A stretch of 64,000 nt of DNA from contig DKPQ01000023.1 in the NCBI GenBank assembly GCA_002471275.1, positions 416,102-480,101 on the forward strand. The letters run 5' to 3'. The first letter of the stretch is position 1; every line of letters starts with the position of its first letter. Shown here one piece after another: positions 8,576 to 16,293 of this stretch. The stretch is from Flammeovirgaceae bacterium UBA7330 (lineage in GTDB: Bacteria; Bacteroidota; Bacteroidia; Cytophagales; Cyclobacteriaceae). Both the position numbers and the translations under genes were made by a program. The notes under the pieces are model-generated. The model was not told where the DNA came from, searched no databases, and saw only the letters and a list, made by a program, of their open reading frames with translations.

Positions 8576-10090
8576 TTATCTCAGCGATCCTTTTTCAACA
8601 ACCTTACCTCCCTCCAATGCCAGCACATAAGTCAGACTATCCGGGATCTCTTCCTGAAAATGACTCACATAGATCATGGTAATATCCGAATGCTTGCAGA
8701 TGGTCTCTACAAGCAGTTTGAAGAATCGCTGCTGATCAATATCCAATCCCTGACAGGGTTCATCCAATATCAACAATGGTGGTCCTTTTACAAGGGCTCT
8801 TGCCAGTAGGACTAAACGCTGCGTACTCTCAGATAAATTCTTAAACAATGTCTTTGGTGGCTCCGAAACCTGCAATACAGTCAACCATTCGATGGCCTTT
8901 TGAGCTTTAGCCGGATCTGAGGGTCTGAATAAACCCATGGTATCATAGAATCCTGATTCAACCACCTTGAGACAGGTACTGTTTGAAGGGAAATACTGGT
9001 AAAGCTCGGCAGATACCAATCCGATCTTCTTTTTGATATCCCAGATACTCTCTCCACTCCCTCGTTTGCGGTCAAATAACACAATCTCATTTGAATACGA
9101 CTGAGGATTATCCCCTGTGATCAGACTCAGCAAGGTAGATTTTCCCGCTCCATTGTGGCCTTTTAGTAACCACCGCTCTTTTTGTTTAATCTCCCAGTTA
9201 ATGTGATCCAATATCATTCTTTCACCGTATTTCACGGATGCCTCGCTCATCTTCACCATCATCTTGTAGGATGAATGAGTTCTGACAAGCAACTTTTCAA
9301 TCTGTTCCTTATCAAACTTTGGTGATCTGATGGTAGAAACAATCAATGACATTTCATTTTTTGTCCCCGTCTGAATGCTGTGATCCCTTATATGTGCCAC
9401 ATGAGTGACCATATCAGGAATTTCATGTGAACTGGTGACCATCACAATGGATATCCCTGATTCACCAACTTCAGTTAATATCTTATTCATTTCCTTCCGG
9501 GTGTCAGGATCTAGTCCGGACAATGGGTTATCCATCAATAGCAACACCGGATTTTTGACAAGCTCTGAGGCAAGCAACAATCGCTTAGCCTCACCATTAG
9601 AAAGCTTGATCAGCGCCTTGTCCTTTAGATGCATTAAACCTAAGCGTGAGACTACCCGATCAAAAGTCCAGTACCCCGGGCGCTCCACCGACCTGAGTTT
9701 TTGAATGTGTGCTTCGACCGTTTCTACAGTCTCGGAATCCAGAGAATTATATCGCTGTTGATAGTATAGATTGGAGGATGAGCTGGATAGATCGCGAAAC
9801 TCGTACTTTGCTCCCACCAATGAAATCAGATCTTTATAGGTAAAAAATGGGTTTTCCTCCTGATATGCTGGCAACATACCATCCAATATTGGGTAGATGA
9901 TCTCTCCTCGACTGATAAATGCCTGAGTACGAATGGCTCGAAGCAGTGAAGTTTTTCCTGAACCAGCCGGTCCAATCAATGCCCAATGTTCTCCCTGATG
10001 GATCGTCCAGTTGATTTGGTCAAGTAAAGTCTTGGAATAGCGTTGTAGTGAAGCGTTCTTAATCTTCAGTAAGGTTCCCATGCAAGCCAT
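8576..10090 (-). CDS. ModF-like protein with two ABC ATPase domains
   Basis: A 504-residue protein made of two ABC ATPase domains and no membrane segment, the layout of ModF/PhrA. Domain 1 has Walker A GPAGSGKT (40-47), signature LSNGE (163-167) and Walker B ending MDNP (186-189), where the usual catalytic Glu is Asn188. Domain 2 has Walker A GHNGAGKST (311-319), a divergent signature LSEST (419-423) and a normal DEP (443-445). So only domain 2 keeps the Walker B glutamate, as happens in asymmetric ABC proteins. Start could be M1 or M4. No molybdate uptake genes are in view, so a link to molybdenum is not supported here. Confidence 0.85.
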   Translation of the reverse strand: MACMGTLLKIKNASLQRYSKTLLDQINWTIHQGEHWALIGPAGSGKTSLLRAIRTQAFISRGEIIYPILDGMLPAYQEENPFFTYKDLISLVGAKYEFRDLSSSSSNLYYQQRYNSLDSETVETVEAHIQKLRSVERPGYWTFDRVVSRLGLMHLKDKALIKLSNGEAKRLLLASELVKNPVLLLMDNPLSGLDPDTRKEMNKILTEVGESGISIVMVTSSHEIPDMVTHVAHIRDHSIQTGTKNEMSLIVSTIRSPKFDKEQIEKLLVRTHSSYKMMVKMSEASVKYGERMILDHINWEIKQKERWLLKGHNGAGKSTLLSLITGDNPQSYSNEIVLFDRKRGSGESIWDIKKKIGLVSAELYQYFPSNSTCLKVVESGFYDTMGLFRPSDPAKAQKAIEWLTVLQVSEPPKTLFKNLSESTQRLVLLARALVKGPPLLILDEPCQGLDIDQQRFFKLLVETICKHSDITMIYVSHFQEEIPDSLTYVLALEGGKVVEKGSLR

Positions 10091-10258
10091 TAACGATTGA
10101 AATGGCTAAAGTAAGGATATGGATGACTAATGGAAAGTAAGAATCTTTCAAAACCTGAATCAGTTTTTCTAGTCAAATAAAAATCTCAATCGCACACTGA
10201 ACCCTTTGAGGCATCTTCTAACCAGCTACCCGCTATCCAAAATAACCTAAGACTTATT

Positions 10259-10546
10259 TTATTTGTGCAGTTTATTGGGCATTAAGGCTCCGCGCCAAAA
10301 GGCCTCTGCTTCTTTTTCCATATGATTGAGTCTCGTATAGTAGTCAGCGAATTCCTTTAAATGAGCCCAGGCAATCTTTCCTGTAATCATTTCATCATCC
10401 CTGGTGACGTTTGTTTCAGGATACCTGGAGCCATGTTCCAATTCAACATTTAACCCCATCTTAAATTCCTCTGCACTGACCTCAGTCCAGTCTATACCAA
10501 GAATACCACCAATGCGTTTTGCATCTTCCAATGTGAATTTTTTCAT
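10259..10546 (-). CDS. DUF5661 family protein
   Basis: A 95-residue protein. The pattern DAKRIGGILGIDW, then EEFKMGLNVELEHGSR, is the hallmark of the small DUF5661 family. It is acidic and helical with no export signal. The gene follows the Hsp20 gene on the same strand after 66 bases, so a shared stress transcript is possible. No function is known for the family, and none can be read from the sequence. Confidence 0.75.
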   Translation of the reverse strand: MKKFTLEDAKRIGGILGIDWTEVSAEEFKMGLNVELEHGSRYPETNVTRDDEMITGKIAWAHLKEFADYYTRLNHMEKEAEAFWRGALMPNKLHK

Positions 10547-10612
10547 TTTTATAATTTTTACTTCCCGTTTTAAAAAATCAGGAAGGGGAATTGAATCCCC
10601 TTCCTAAAACAG

Positions 10613-11032
10613 TTATTTAATTGTGATTTGCTTTTTTTCCGGAGTTTTGCTCTTCTCTTTTTTCAGGGTCAGGTGCAGCACCCCATCCTCATACCTGGCG
10701 TCTACATCATCCCTTTTTACATCACCCGGAAGTGTGAAGGATCTGCTGAAAGAAGAAGAGTGAAATTCATGTCTGGTGTAATTTTTTTTCTTCTCCTCTT
10801 TTTTGATCTCAGTTTCCCCGGCTACAGTTAGGATACCATTATCCATTTGTATCTTGAAGTCTTTTTTCTTGTAGCCCGGAGCAGCCAACTCAATTTCGTA
10901 GCTGGTTTCATTATCTACCACATTCACCGCTGGTGTACCATTACCCTTCATGAACCAATCCCTGGTCCAATCATCGTCAAAAAAGTCTGTCAGTGCAGAC
11001 CAGTTTGGCATTGTTCTTTTGATCAAACTCAT
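10613..11032 (-). CDS. Hsp20 / alpha-crystallin small heat-shock protein
   Basis: A 139-residue protein, standard for bacterial Hsp20. The alpha-crystallin domain covers about residues 35-130, with AAPGYKKKDFKIQMDNGILTV and the A-x-x-x-x-G-V-L motif in DVDARYEDGVLHLTLKK. The C-terminal tail contains a K-Q-I-T-I element (the I-x-I anchor for oligomer assembly). It binds unfolding proteins without ATP. The DUF5661 gene follows in the same direction. The divergent metallo-beta-lactamase gene starts about 200 bases away, and the shared intergenic region carries a dyad at 11200-11217. Confidence 0.95.
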   Translation of the reverse strand: MSLIKRTMPNWSALTDFFDDDWTRDWFMKGNGTPAVNVVDNETSYEIELAAPGYKKKDFKIQMDNGILTVAGETEIKKEEKKKNYTRHEFHSSSFSRSFTLPGDVKRDDVDARYEDGVLHLTLKKEKSKTPEKKQITIK

Positions 11033-11199
11033 CGCTTTAATAGTTTAAACTGTGTGAAAAGCAATGGCTTAATTTCCGTTACATTGATAGGATTTACAAT
11101 GATTTCCGACAACCCCACAACTGATTGTCATCAACTCATTCGACTGATTCCAGAATGATAATAGTCAGAAACTGCTGCGACATTGATCATCCTGGTTAC

Positions 11200-11217
11200 T
11201 TGTATAACTTTATACAA
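11200..11217. promoter_or_regulatory. Inverted repeat upstream of the MBL-fold gene
   Basis: TTGTATA (11200-11206) and TATACAA (11211-11217) form a perfect seven-base dyad with spacer ACTT. It sits 20 bases before the preferred ATG at 11237, so it could be an operator or part of the promoter. No known regulator is assigned. Confidence 0.35.
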
Positions 11218-11236
11218 AATGTTTAACTTCCTCCCA

Positions 11237-12625
11237 ATGGATATAAGGGTAAAATTTCTGGGTGCAGCAGGCTCTGTGACAGGCTCAAAGTTTTTGCTGG
11301 AAATAGACGATTTCAAAATACTCATTGATTGTGGACTTTTTCAGGGACTCAAAGAGCTACGGCTAAGAAACTGGGATGATCTTCCCGTCAATCCTGAAAC
11401 CATTGATACGGTGGTGCTCACACATGCACACATTGATCATTCCGGCTATCTGCCGATGCTATATAAAAATGGTTATAAAGGGAAAATTCACTGTACAGAA
11501 CCTACTGGTGCACTACTGGAGATACTTCTCACCGATAGTGCCAAGCTGCAGGAAGAAGAAGCTGCATTTGCAAACAAAAAAGGCTATTCAAAACACGATC
11601 CTGCTAAACCGCTCTACACTGTGAAAGATGCCGAAAGGGTATTTCCAAATGTAGAAACACATCTCATGGATACCGAAATAATATTGAATGACTTCGTGAA
11701 AATTCGTTTCTTTCATGCCGGTCATATAATCGGAGCCGCATCTGCCGAAATTACAGTCAAAACTTCTCAGGGGGATAAGCTGCTGGTGTTTTCCGGCGAC
11801 CTTGGGATGGATGACAACCCACTCCATCTATCCCCGCAGAAGCCGAAGAAAGCGGACATCCTGTTTATGGAATCCACTTATGGTAATCGCATCCATCATT
11901 ACCAAAATATTGAAGATGAACTGATCCAACTTATCAATGATTGTGATGAGCGTGGAGGCTGTCTGATCATCCCGGCATTTTCGCTCGGACGCACACAATT
12001 AATCCTGTATTACCTGTGGAAGATCTTTCAAAATATGAAATCAAGACCTGTTTATGTAGACAGCCCCATGGCCATTAGCGTAACCTCGCTATACAAAAGA
12101 CTGGAAGCCTATCATCGTCTGCAAAGCAAGGACGATTTTGGTCACCACATTTTTGATGCATCTTTTGTGCACTATGTCACCAAACAGGAGCAATCCAGAA
12201 TGCTCAATACCCTAAAGAATCATGCCATCATACTTTCTGCAAGCGGCATGGCCACCGGAGGTAGAATTTTGCATCATCTTTACCATCGACTACCCAATGA
12301 ACAAGATACCGTCCTATTTACAGGGTTCCAGGCCATAGGAAGTAGAGGTAGGGCGCTGGTTGAGGGCGAAAAGCAGGTAAGGATCTTTGGTGAAGAGGTG
12401 AATGTGAAAGCCAGGATAGCAACCATCGACGGACTGTCTGCCCATGCCGATCAGGAACAGCTTCTGGAGTGGGTCAGAGACATCAAGGATTCCCCTAAAC
12501 GAACATTTCTCATCCATGGAGAAAAGGAAGGAATGATCACACTCAAACAAAAACTGGAAGAAAAAAACTGGAATGTGACCATTCCCGAATACCTGGAGAG
12601 CTTTACATTGTTTGATCATGTGTGA
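11237..12625 (+). CDS. MBL-fold metallohydrolase with RNA-specificity (beta-CASP type) domain
   Basis: About 462 residues from the ATG at 11237, chosen because the family begins at DIRVKFLGAAGSVTGS; upstream in-frame ATGs at 11183 and 11219 only add an untypical leader. The zinc motif LTHAHIDHSG (HxHxDH) is near residue 72. A beta-CASP insert and the RMM domain follow, with SGMATGGRILHHL, FTGFQAIGSRGR and the late motif LSAHADQEQL. This is the KH-less archaeal/bacterial family related to CPSF73 and RNase J, annotated as an RNA exonuclease-like hydrolase. Cytoplasmic role in RNA processing is family knowledge; the substrate is unknown. The divergent Hsp20 gene suggests stress linkage, which is inference. 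Confidence 0.88.
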   Translation: MDIRVKFLGAAGSVTGSKFLLEIDDFKILIDCGLFQGLKELRLRNWDDLPVNPETIDTVVLTHAHIDHSGYLPMLYKNGYKGKIHCTEPTGALLEILLTDSAKLQEEEAAFANKKGYSKHDPAKPLYTVKDAERVFPNVETHLMDTEIILNDFVKIRFFHAGHIIGAASAEITVKTSQGDKLLVFSGDLGMDDNPLHLSPQKPKKADILFMESTYGNRIHHYQNIEDELIQLINDCDERGGCLIIPAFSLGRTQLILYYLWKIFQNMKSRPVYVDSPMAISVTSLYKRLEAYHRLQSKDDFGHHIFDASFVHYVTKQEQSRMLNTLKNHAIILSASGMATGGRILHHLYHRLPNEQDTVLFTGFQAIGSRGRALVEGEKQVRIFGEEVNVKARIATIDGLSAHADQEQLLEWVRDIKDSPKRTFLIHGEKEGMITLKQKLEEKNWNVTIPEYLESFTLFDHV

Positions 12626-12717
12626 ACTATTACCCATCAATCCACAAAGGAGGCCCTAAAATATAATTTAATGATTTTCAACCACTTACATTAAACACAA
12701 TAATTATTCTTTTATTT

Positions 12718-12763
12718 ATGTAGCTATTTAGCTACATATCTATATACTTGTAGTCATATGACT
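12718..12763. promoter_or_regulatory. Two palindromic candidate ArsR operators upstream of arsR-type gene
   Basis: Site 1 (12718-12737) is ATGTAGCTA-TT-TAGCTACAT, a perfect dyad with nine-base arms. Site 2 centres on AGTCATATGACT (12752-12763) and extends to TGTAGTCAT/ATGACTTCA with one mismatch. The dyads lie 27-72 bases before the TTG start of the ArsR-family gene, where an autoregulatory operator is expected. Related half-sites recur after the operon at 13708-13751. Confidence 0.6.
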
Positions 12764-12789
12764 TCATATTATCATAAACATTTGAAGCT

Positions 12790-13116
12790 TTGAAACTAAG
12801 AAGAGATCCTTTTCAGGCGATAGCAGACCCAACAAGAAGGGCCATCCTGGTATTACTGGCATCACAAACCATGACGGCTGGAGCCATAGCCAATGAGTTT
12901 GACGTTGCCAGACCGACCATCTCCAAACATATTCAAATCCTAAACGAATGTGATCTGATCGATTCTAACCAGCAGGGAAGGGAAATCTACTATGAGATAA
13001 AGGTGGATAAAATGAAAGAAATTGATCAATGGTTGGAACAGTTTAGGAAGATCTGGGAAAACCGATTCAATAAACTAGATAATCTAATAGCTAAAATTCA
13101 AAAGAAAGAAAAATGA
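12790..13116 (+). CDS. ArsR-family (winged helix) transcriptional repressor
   Basis: A 108-residue protein starting at TTG, chosen because homologues begin at the RRDPFQAIADPTRRAIL segment and no suitable ATG exists. The ArsR winged helix spans about 8-85; the recognition region is DVARPTISKHIQILNECDLI and the wing is QQGREIYYEI. There are no metal-binding CxC motifs. It belongs to the branch usually paired with a SRPBCC/AHSA1 protein, and here the stop overlaps the next start in ATGA, so the two are translationally coupled. Palindromes at 12718-12763 and 13708-13751 are likely binding sites. The inducing ligand is unknown. Confidence 0.9.
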   Translation: MKLRRDPFQAIADPTRRAILVLLASQTMTAGAIANEFDVARPTISKHIQILNECDLIDSNQQGREIYYEIKVDKMKEIDQWLEQFRKIWENRFNKLDNLIAKIQKKEK

Positions 13117-13613
13117 ACACATTACAATTCGAATTCCTGGTGGACAAGAAAATGAACACCATCACCGTAAAACGGGAATTTGCCGCTAATCGGCAACTGA
13201 TTTGGGATTGCTACACCAAAAGTGAATTACTCAATCAATGGTTTGCACCGGAACCTTTCACCACAAAGACTAAATCCATGGACTTTAGTGAAGGTGGTCA
13301 CTGGCATTATGCCATGGTAGATCCGGAAGGAAAGGAATATTGGGGATGGACTGAATACACCAAAATCAAGGCCATAGATTATTACAAAACCCTGGATGCA
13401 TTTAGTGACAGTGAGGGTAATTTGAGCAGAGATCTACCTCAGGCAGAATGGCATGTTGAGTTTTCGGATAAAGGAGAAAATACGCTGGTAGTTACCACAG
13501 TACAGTATGATTCTTTTGAGGCTCTGGATCAGGTGATTAACATGGGGATGAAAGATGGAATGACCTCTACACTAGAAAGACTGGATAAGCTTTTGCTAAC
13601 CTTAAATAAATAA
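13113..13613 (+). CDS. SRPBCC (AHSA1/START-like) domain protein
   Basis: A 166-residue protein of the AHSA1 branch of the SRPBCC fold. Typical segments are VKREFAANRQLIWDCYTKSE, LLNQWFAPEPF, FSEGGHWHYAMVDPEGKEYWG and the C-terminal MKDGMTSTLERLDKLL helix. The fold holds a hydrophobic ligand in a deep pocket. It overlaps the ArsR-type gene by four bases (ATGA), which is the common arsR-SRPBCC pair in many bacteria. Possible roles are ligand sequestration or detoxification of a small hydrophobic molecule; this is inference from the fold. Cytoplasmic, no signal peptide. Confidence 0.88.
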   Translation: MNTLQFEFLVDKKMNTITVKREFAANRQLIWDCYTKSELLNQWFAPEPFTTKTKSMDFSEGGHWHYAMVDPEGKEYWGWTEYTKIKAIDYYKTLDAFSDSEGNLSRDLPQAEWHVEFSDKGENTLVVTTVQYDSFEALDQVINMGMKDGMTSTLERLDKLLLTLNK

Positions 13614-13707
13614 TCGATGAAAAAGTATAGAATTACCTTAGCTAACACAGATTTAAACAGGGACAAAAAGACGAAGCTTAACTACATCTAAAATTTTTTA
13701 CTTAATC

Positions 13708-13751
13708 ATGTAGCTATTTGACTTCATTTTATTGAAATCAAGTAGCTACTT
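13708..13751. promoter_or_regulatory. Second cluster of arsR-type palindromic half-sites
   Basis: ATGTAGCTA-TT-TGACTTCAT (13708-13727) joins the left half of upstream site 1 to the right half of upstream site 2. AAGTAGCTACTT (13740-13751) is a perfect 12-base palindrome of the same words. The cluster lies about 95 bases after the SRPBCC stop and next to the minus-strand small ORF. It may be a second operator, perhaps for a loop or for a minus-strand promoter. Confidence 0.5.
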
Positions 13752-13753
13752 CA

Positions 13754-13852
13754 TTAAATCTCCCGATCGTTTTCTGATCCATCCCTGCCAAGCATAATGG
13801 CAATTGTCATTACAATCAGCACGAATATGTAAATAGTATCAGCCGATTCCAT
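13754..13852 (-). CDS. Candidate 32-residue single-pass membrane peptide
   Basis: Begins ATG GAA TCG on the minus strand and encodes 32 residues. Residues about 7-21 (IYIFVLIVMTIAIML) form one hydrophobic segment, followed by a charged tail GRDGSENDREI. It lies 77 bases downstream of the 13930-14334 gene on the same strand, so it may be the last gene of the ECF sigma operon. Codon use looks ordinary and the start is ATG. It is too short for firm prediction; no family is recognised. Conservation in related genomes would decide it. Confidence 0.4.
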   Translation of the reverse strand: MESADTIYIFVLIVMTIAIMLGRDGSENDREI

Positions 13853-13929
13853 ATTCTTAGTTTTGGAATTTGGACGGCAGATCTTATTTTAAGTCACTGA
13901 TTAGGAAGCATTATTTTTTTAAAGGTATC

Positions 13930-14334
13930 TCACAAGGGCTTTTCTTCAACCACCTCTCCCATTTGGTCCACAATTAGTCTGAAACGTGATAAGGCCGAGG
14001 AACGAACAATGATCTCATACATGATATGATCTCGCTTGTTGATCAACACTACATTCATGATCTCTCTTTCCTTTTCCAGGCGAGACCGAATTAGCGTTGG
14101 CAATAGCTCCTTGTTCAAATTCATCTTGTATTTGATGAGCTCACCCATTGCATCAAGTTCAGCGATATATTCTATACCTTCCTTGTGGAACAATACTTCA
14201 AATATGTCGCCCTTCAATTGCCACTCAGGATTGAGAGCTCCCCTGAAATGGTGCTCAAATCGTTCATTGCATTGTACGGGGACTTCAATATTCGATCCAC
14301 TCAATATTTTCTTTACAAATTCTTCTTCAATCAT
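13930..14334 (-). CDS. Small protein of ECF operon, PepSY-like, function unknown
   Basis: A 134-residue protein with no signal peptide. The alternating segments GDIFEVLFHKEGIEYIAELDAMGELIKYKMNL and DHIMYEIIVRSS ... MGEVVEEKP resemble two PepSY-like beta-hairpin units, as in BLIP-like PepSY proteins, but the match is by eye only. It starts 18 bases after the ECF sigma factor stop on the same strand, in the place where an anti-sigma factor often lies. It has no membrane segment, so a classical membrane anti-sigma is unlikely. Confidence 0.6.
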   Translation of the reverse strand: MIEEEFVKKILSGSNIEVPVQCNERFEHHFRGALNPEWQLKGDIFEVLFHKEGIEYIAELDAMGELIKYKMNLNKELLPTLIRSRLEKEREIMNVVLINKRDHIMYEIIVRSSALSRFRLIVDQMGEVVEEKPL

Positions 14335-14352
14335 CTTCTAAATGGTTAATTA

Positions 14353-14922
14353 TTAAATCTCCTTTAGGAATCTATCTGAATAGAGATAAAACACACGTGT
14401 TCTCGCTCTTTTGAGTCTCATCTTCGCTGCATTTTCGCTAATACGTAAGGCTCGACTGATCTCTTTGATCGAAAGATCATCCAAATATTTCATCATCAGC
14501 AGGGCTTTTTCCTCAGGGTGAATGAGTTCCAGAATAGCCTGTAAATTTTCATAGTTTATGGCTGAGAGTTGCGGTTCGGTTTCATCGATAATCTCAGGAA
14601 TCTCATTTTGATTGTTCCATTCCGGATAGTTGATTTTTTTCTTCTCCCTGAGGTAGTCAATACAATGATTGTAGGTAATGGCATATAACCACGAAGAAAA
14701 TCTGGACTGGTGTTTAAATGACCCTAGTTTCTCATATGTTTTCGAGAAAACATCTTCTGTCAACTCCTCTGCTAACCTCCTGTCCCTGACAAAACTGAAG
14801 CATTTATCCAGGACCTTTTTATAATACCTCTTATAAAGAAGATCATAAAGACTTTTCTGGTCACCTTTTGTCAGCTTACTGATGATCTCCTCATCAGTAG
14901 ACATCCATGAAATATTACTCAA
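14353..14922 (-). CDS. ECF-type RNA polymerase sigma factor
   Basis: A 189-residue sigma-70 family protein of the extracytoplasmic-function group. Region 2 covers roughly 20-90 (LYDLLYKRYYKKVLDKC, ELTEDVFSKTYEKLGSF, FSSWLYAITYNHCIDYLR). Region 4 covers about 125-180, with LIHPEEKALLMMKYLDDLS and the helix-turn-helix IKEISRALRISENAAKMRLKRAR. Regions 1.1 and 3 are absent, as usual in ECF factors. Start could also be M7. It is followed 18 bases later by a small PepSY-like protein and perhaps by a 32-residue membrane peptide, which may modulate it. The signal and regulon are unknown. Confidence 0.93.
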   Translation of the reverse strand: MSNISWMSTDEEIISKLTKGDQKSLYDLLYKRYYKKVLDKCFSFVRDRRLAEELTEDVFSKTYEKLGSFKHQSRFSSWLYAITYNHCIDYLREKKKINYPEWNNQNEIPEIIDETEPQLSAINYENLQAILELIHPEEKALLMMKYLDDLSIKEISRALRISENAAKMRLKRARTRVFYLYSDRFLKEI

Positions 14923-15072
14923 TTCAATTCTTGATATGACCGAATTAACGTAATCTGTAATTATAGGATTTCAACAGATTAAAAATATTTTTCAACAGTC
15001 GGTTACTTCCTGGCTATTATTCGTCACAATACTGGATTCAACAAAAATTGACTCCAAATCATATTGAATAGA

Positions 15073-15681
15073 ATGACAATTAAATACGTTGTTGGCCTTG
15101 CAGTACCGGGTATTGCGGCCATATTATTAAGCAGTTGCGGATCTGTCCCTCAAAAAGAAATCGACGCAGCTCAGGCAGCTCTTGATAGTGCCAAAATGAT
15201 TGGTGCGGAAATCTATGCTTCAGAGAACTTTATCGCATTACAAGATTCTCTTGAGTCCGTTTTGGCTGAGATACAGGACGAGAAAGCTGATTTCTTTGCA
15301 AACTATGACTCTGTCAAAGCTCAGCTCTCCTACATTAGCCAACAAGCTGATGAAGTTGCCAACCAGACAGAAGCCAAAAAGTTGGAACTCACAAATCAGA
15401 TACAAACTACCATTGCTGAGGTAAAGACGTTGATCAATACCAACAGGCAAATCATTCTTGAGGTACCCAAAGGAAAAGAAGCTGCTGATATCCTACTGAC
15501 CATCCAACAAGAATTGAAAACAGTAGAAAATGCGGTAGCTGAAACTGACAGTCTGGTGATTTCAGGACAACTGATTCCTGGTCTGGATAAAGCAACACTT
15601 GCCAAGCAAAAAGCTACTTCAATTAACTCCGAACTTCAATCAGTGATAGATAAAACAAAAACCAAAACCAGAAGAAGCTAA
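15073..15681 (+). CDS. Helical lipoprotein, DUF4398-like
   Basis: About 202 residues from the ATG at 15073; a TTG nine bases upstream is less likely. The lipobox is LLSSC, so the mature protein begins at a lipidated Cys near residue 21. The body is alanine-rich and strongly helical, with the start PQKEIDAAQAALDSAKMIG and many Gln/Glu/Lys residues, likely coiled coil. The first part resembles the DUF4398 pattern of alanine-rich periplasmic helices. It probably sits on the inner leaflet of the outer membrane or on the inner membrane as a spacer or scaffold. The precise role is unknown. Confidence 0.75.
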   Translation: MTIKYVVGLAVPGIAAILLSSCGSVPQKEIDAAQAALDSAKMIGAEIYASENFIALQDSLESVLAEIQDEKADFFANYDSVKAQLSYISQQADEVANQTEAKKLELTNQIQTTIAEVKTLINTNRQIILEVPKGKEAADILLTIQQELKTVENAVAETDSLVISGQLIPGLDKATLAKQKATSINSELQSVIDKTKTKTRRS

Positions 15682-15689
15682 AAGACTGA

Positions 15690-15731
15690 GAGCTGCCACC
15701 AGGAAATTTCAATATTTTTTGGTGGCAGCTC
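15690..15731 (+). terminator. Stem-loop after the lipoprotein gene
   Basis: Perfect 11-base stem GAGCTGCCACC / GGTGGCAGCTC (15690-15700 with 15721-15731) enclosing a 20-base AT-rich loop. It begins nine bases after the stop codon. There is no strong T run after it, so it may be an mRNA 3' stabiliser rather than a clean terminator. Confidence 0.5.
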
Positions 15732-15783
15732 AATTGTCACTGCATACTCATCCACAGTTTTTACAGCTAACGTCCTACCCGAA

Positions 15784-16272
15784 ATGATTATCGATTTAAG
15801 TACTATTATCATCACGGCCATCTTCATTTTGGCCATTTTTGGTCCTATAGCTTATCTGATCTGGAAAGGCCAGCACAGGACCCATCAATCAGTAAGAATA
15901 TTAAGGAACATAGAAAAAGAAAAATCCATCAAATGCACGGCCTATGATTCGTGGAATGACAAAACGATCGGAATAGACCCAATAAATAAGAAGCTGGTTT
16001 TTGTGGATATTCAATCCTTACCTGTGAATTGGAAACTCCTGGACCTTAATCGTGTCTCAAGTTGCAAAGTCATTGATTCGGGTGAAATCATTCAGCTGAT
16101 GCTAGGTAACGATTTCGGGAATGAGCCCCAATTCGATCTACTTACTTTTTTCAATACACAGACAGACGACCCACTTGAGAGGGGGTTTCATATGGTCTTA
16201 GCAAAAAAATGGGCTCAGCTAATTGATAAAAACATTACTAAACATCTAAAAACCCCAAAGAGGGCAGCTTAA
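15784..16272 (+). CDS. Membrane-anchored protein, function unknown
   Basis: A 162-residue protein with one N-terminal membrane segment (about residues 5-28, STIIITAIFILAIFGPIAYL) and a soluble C-terminal part. The segment KTIGIDPINKKLVFVDIQ then WKLLDLNRVSSCKVIDSG looks like the beta strands of a PH-like domain, judged by eye. It lies 22 bases before tatA in the same direction. No named family is recognised. Cotranscription with tatA is likely, but a link to Tat export is not shown. Confidence 0.7.
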   Translation: MIIDLSTIIITAIFILAIFGPIAYLIWKGQHRTHQSVRILRNIEKEKSIKCTAYDSWNDKTIGIDPINKKLVFVDIQSLPVNWKLLDLNRVSSCKVIDSGEIIQLMLGNDFGNEPQFDLLTFFNTQTDDPLERGFHMVLAKKWAQLIDKNITKHLKTPKRAA

Positions 16273-16293
16273 TTAACTATATACTAAATTTAT

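Noticed and set aside
13617..13691. A 24-residue frame (MKKYRITLANTDLNRDKKTK...) after the SRPBCC gene
   Set aside because: Too short, no hydrophobic segment, no ribosome-binding or terminator evidence; likely chance.
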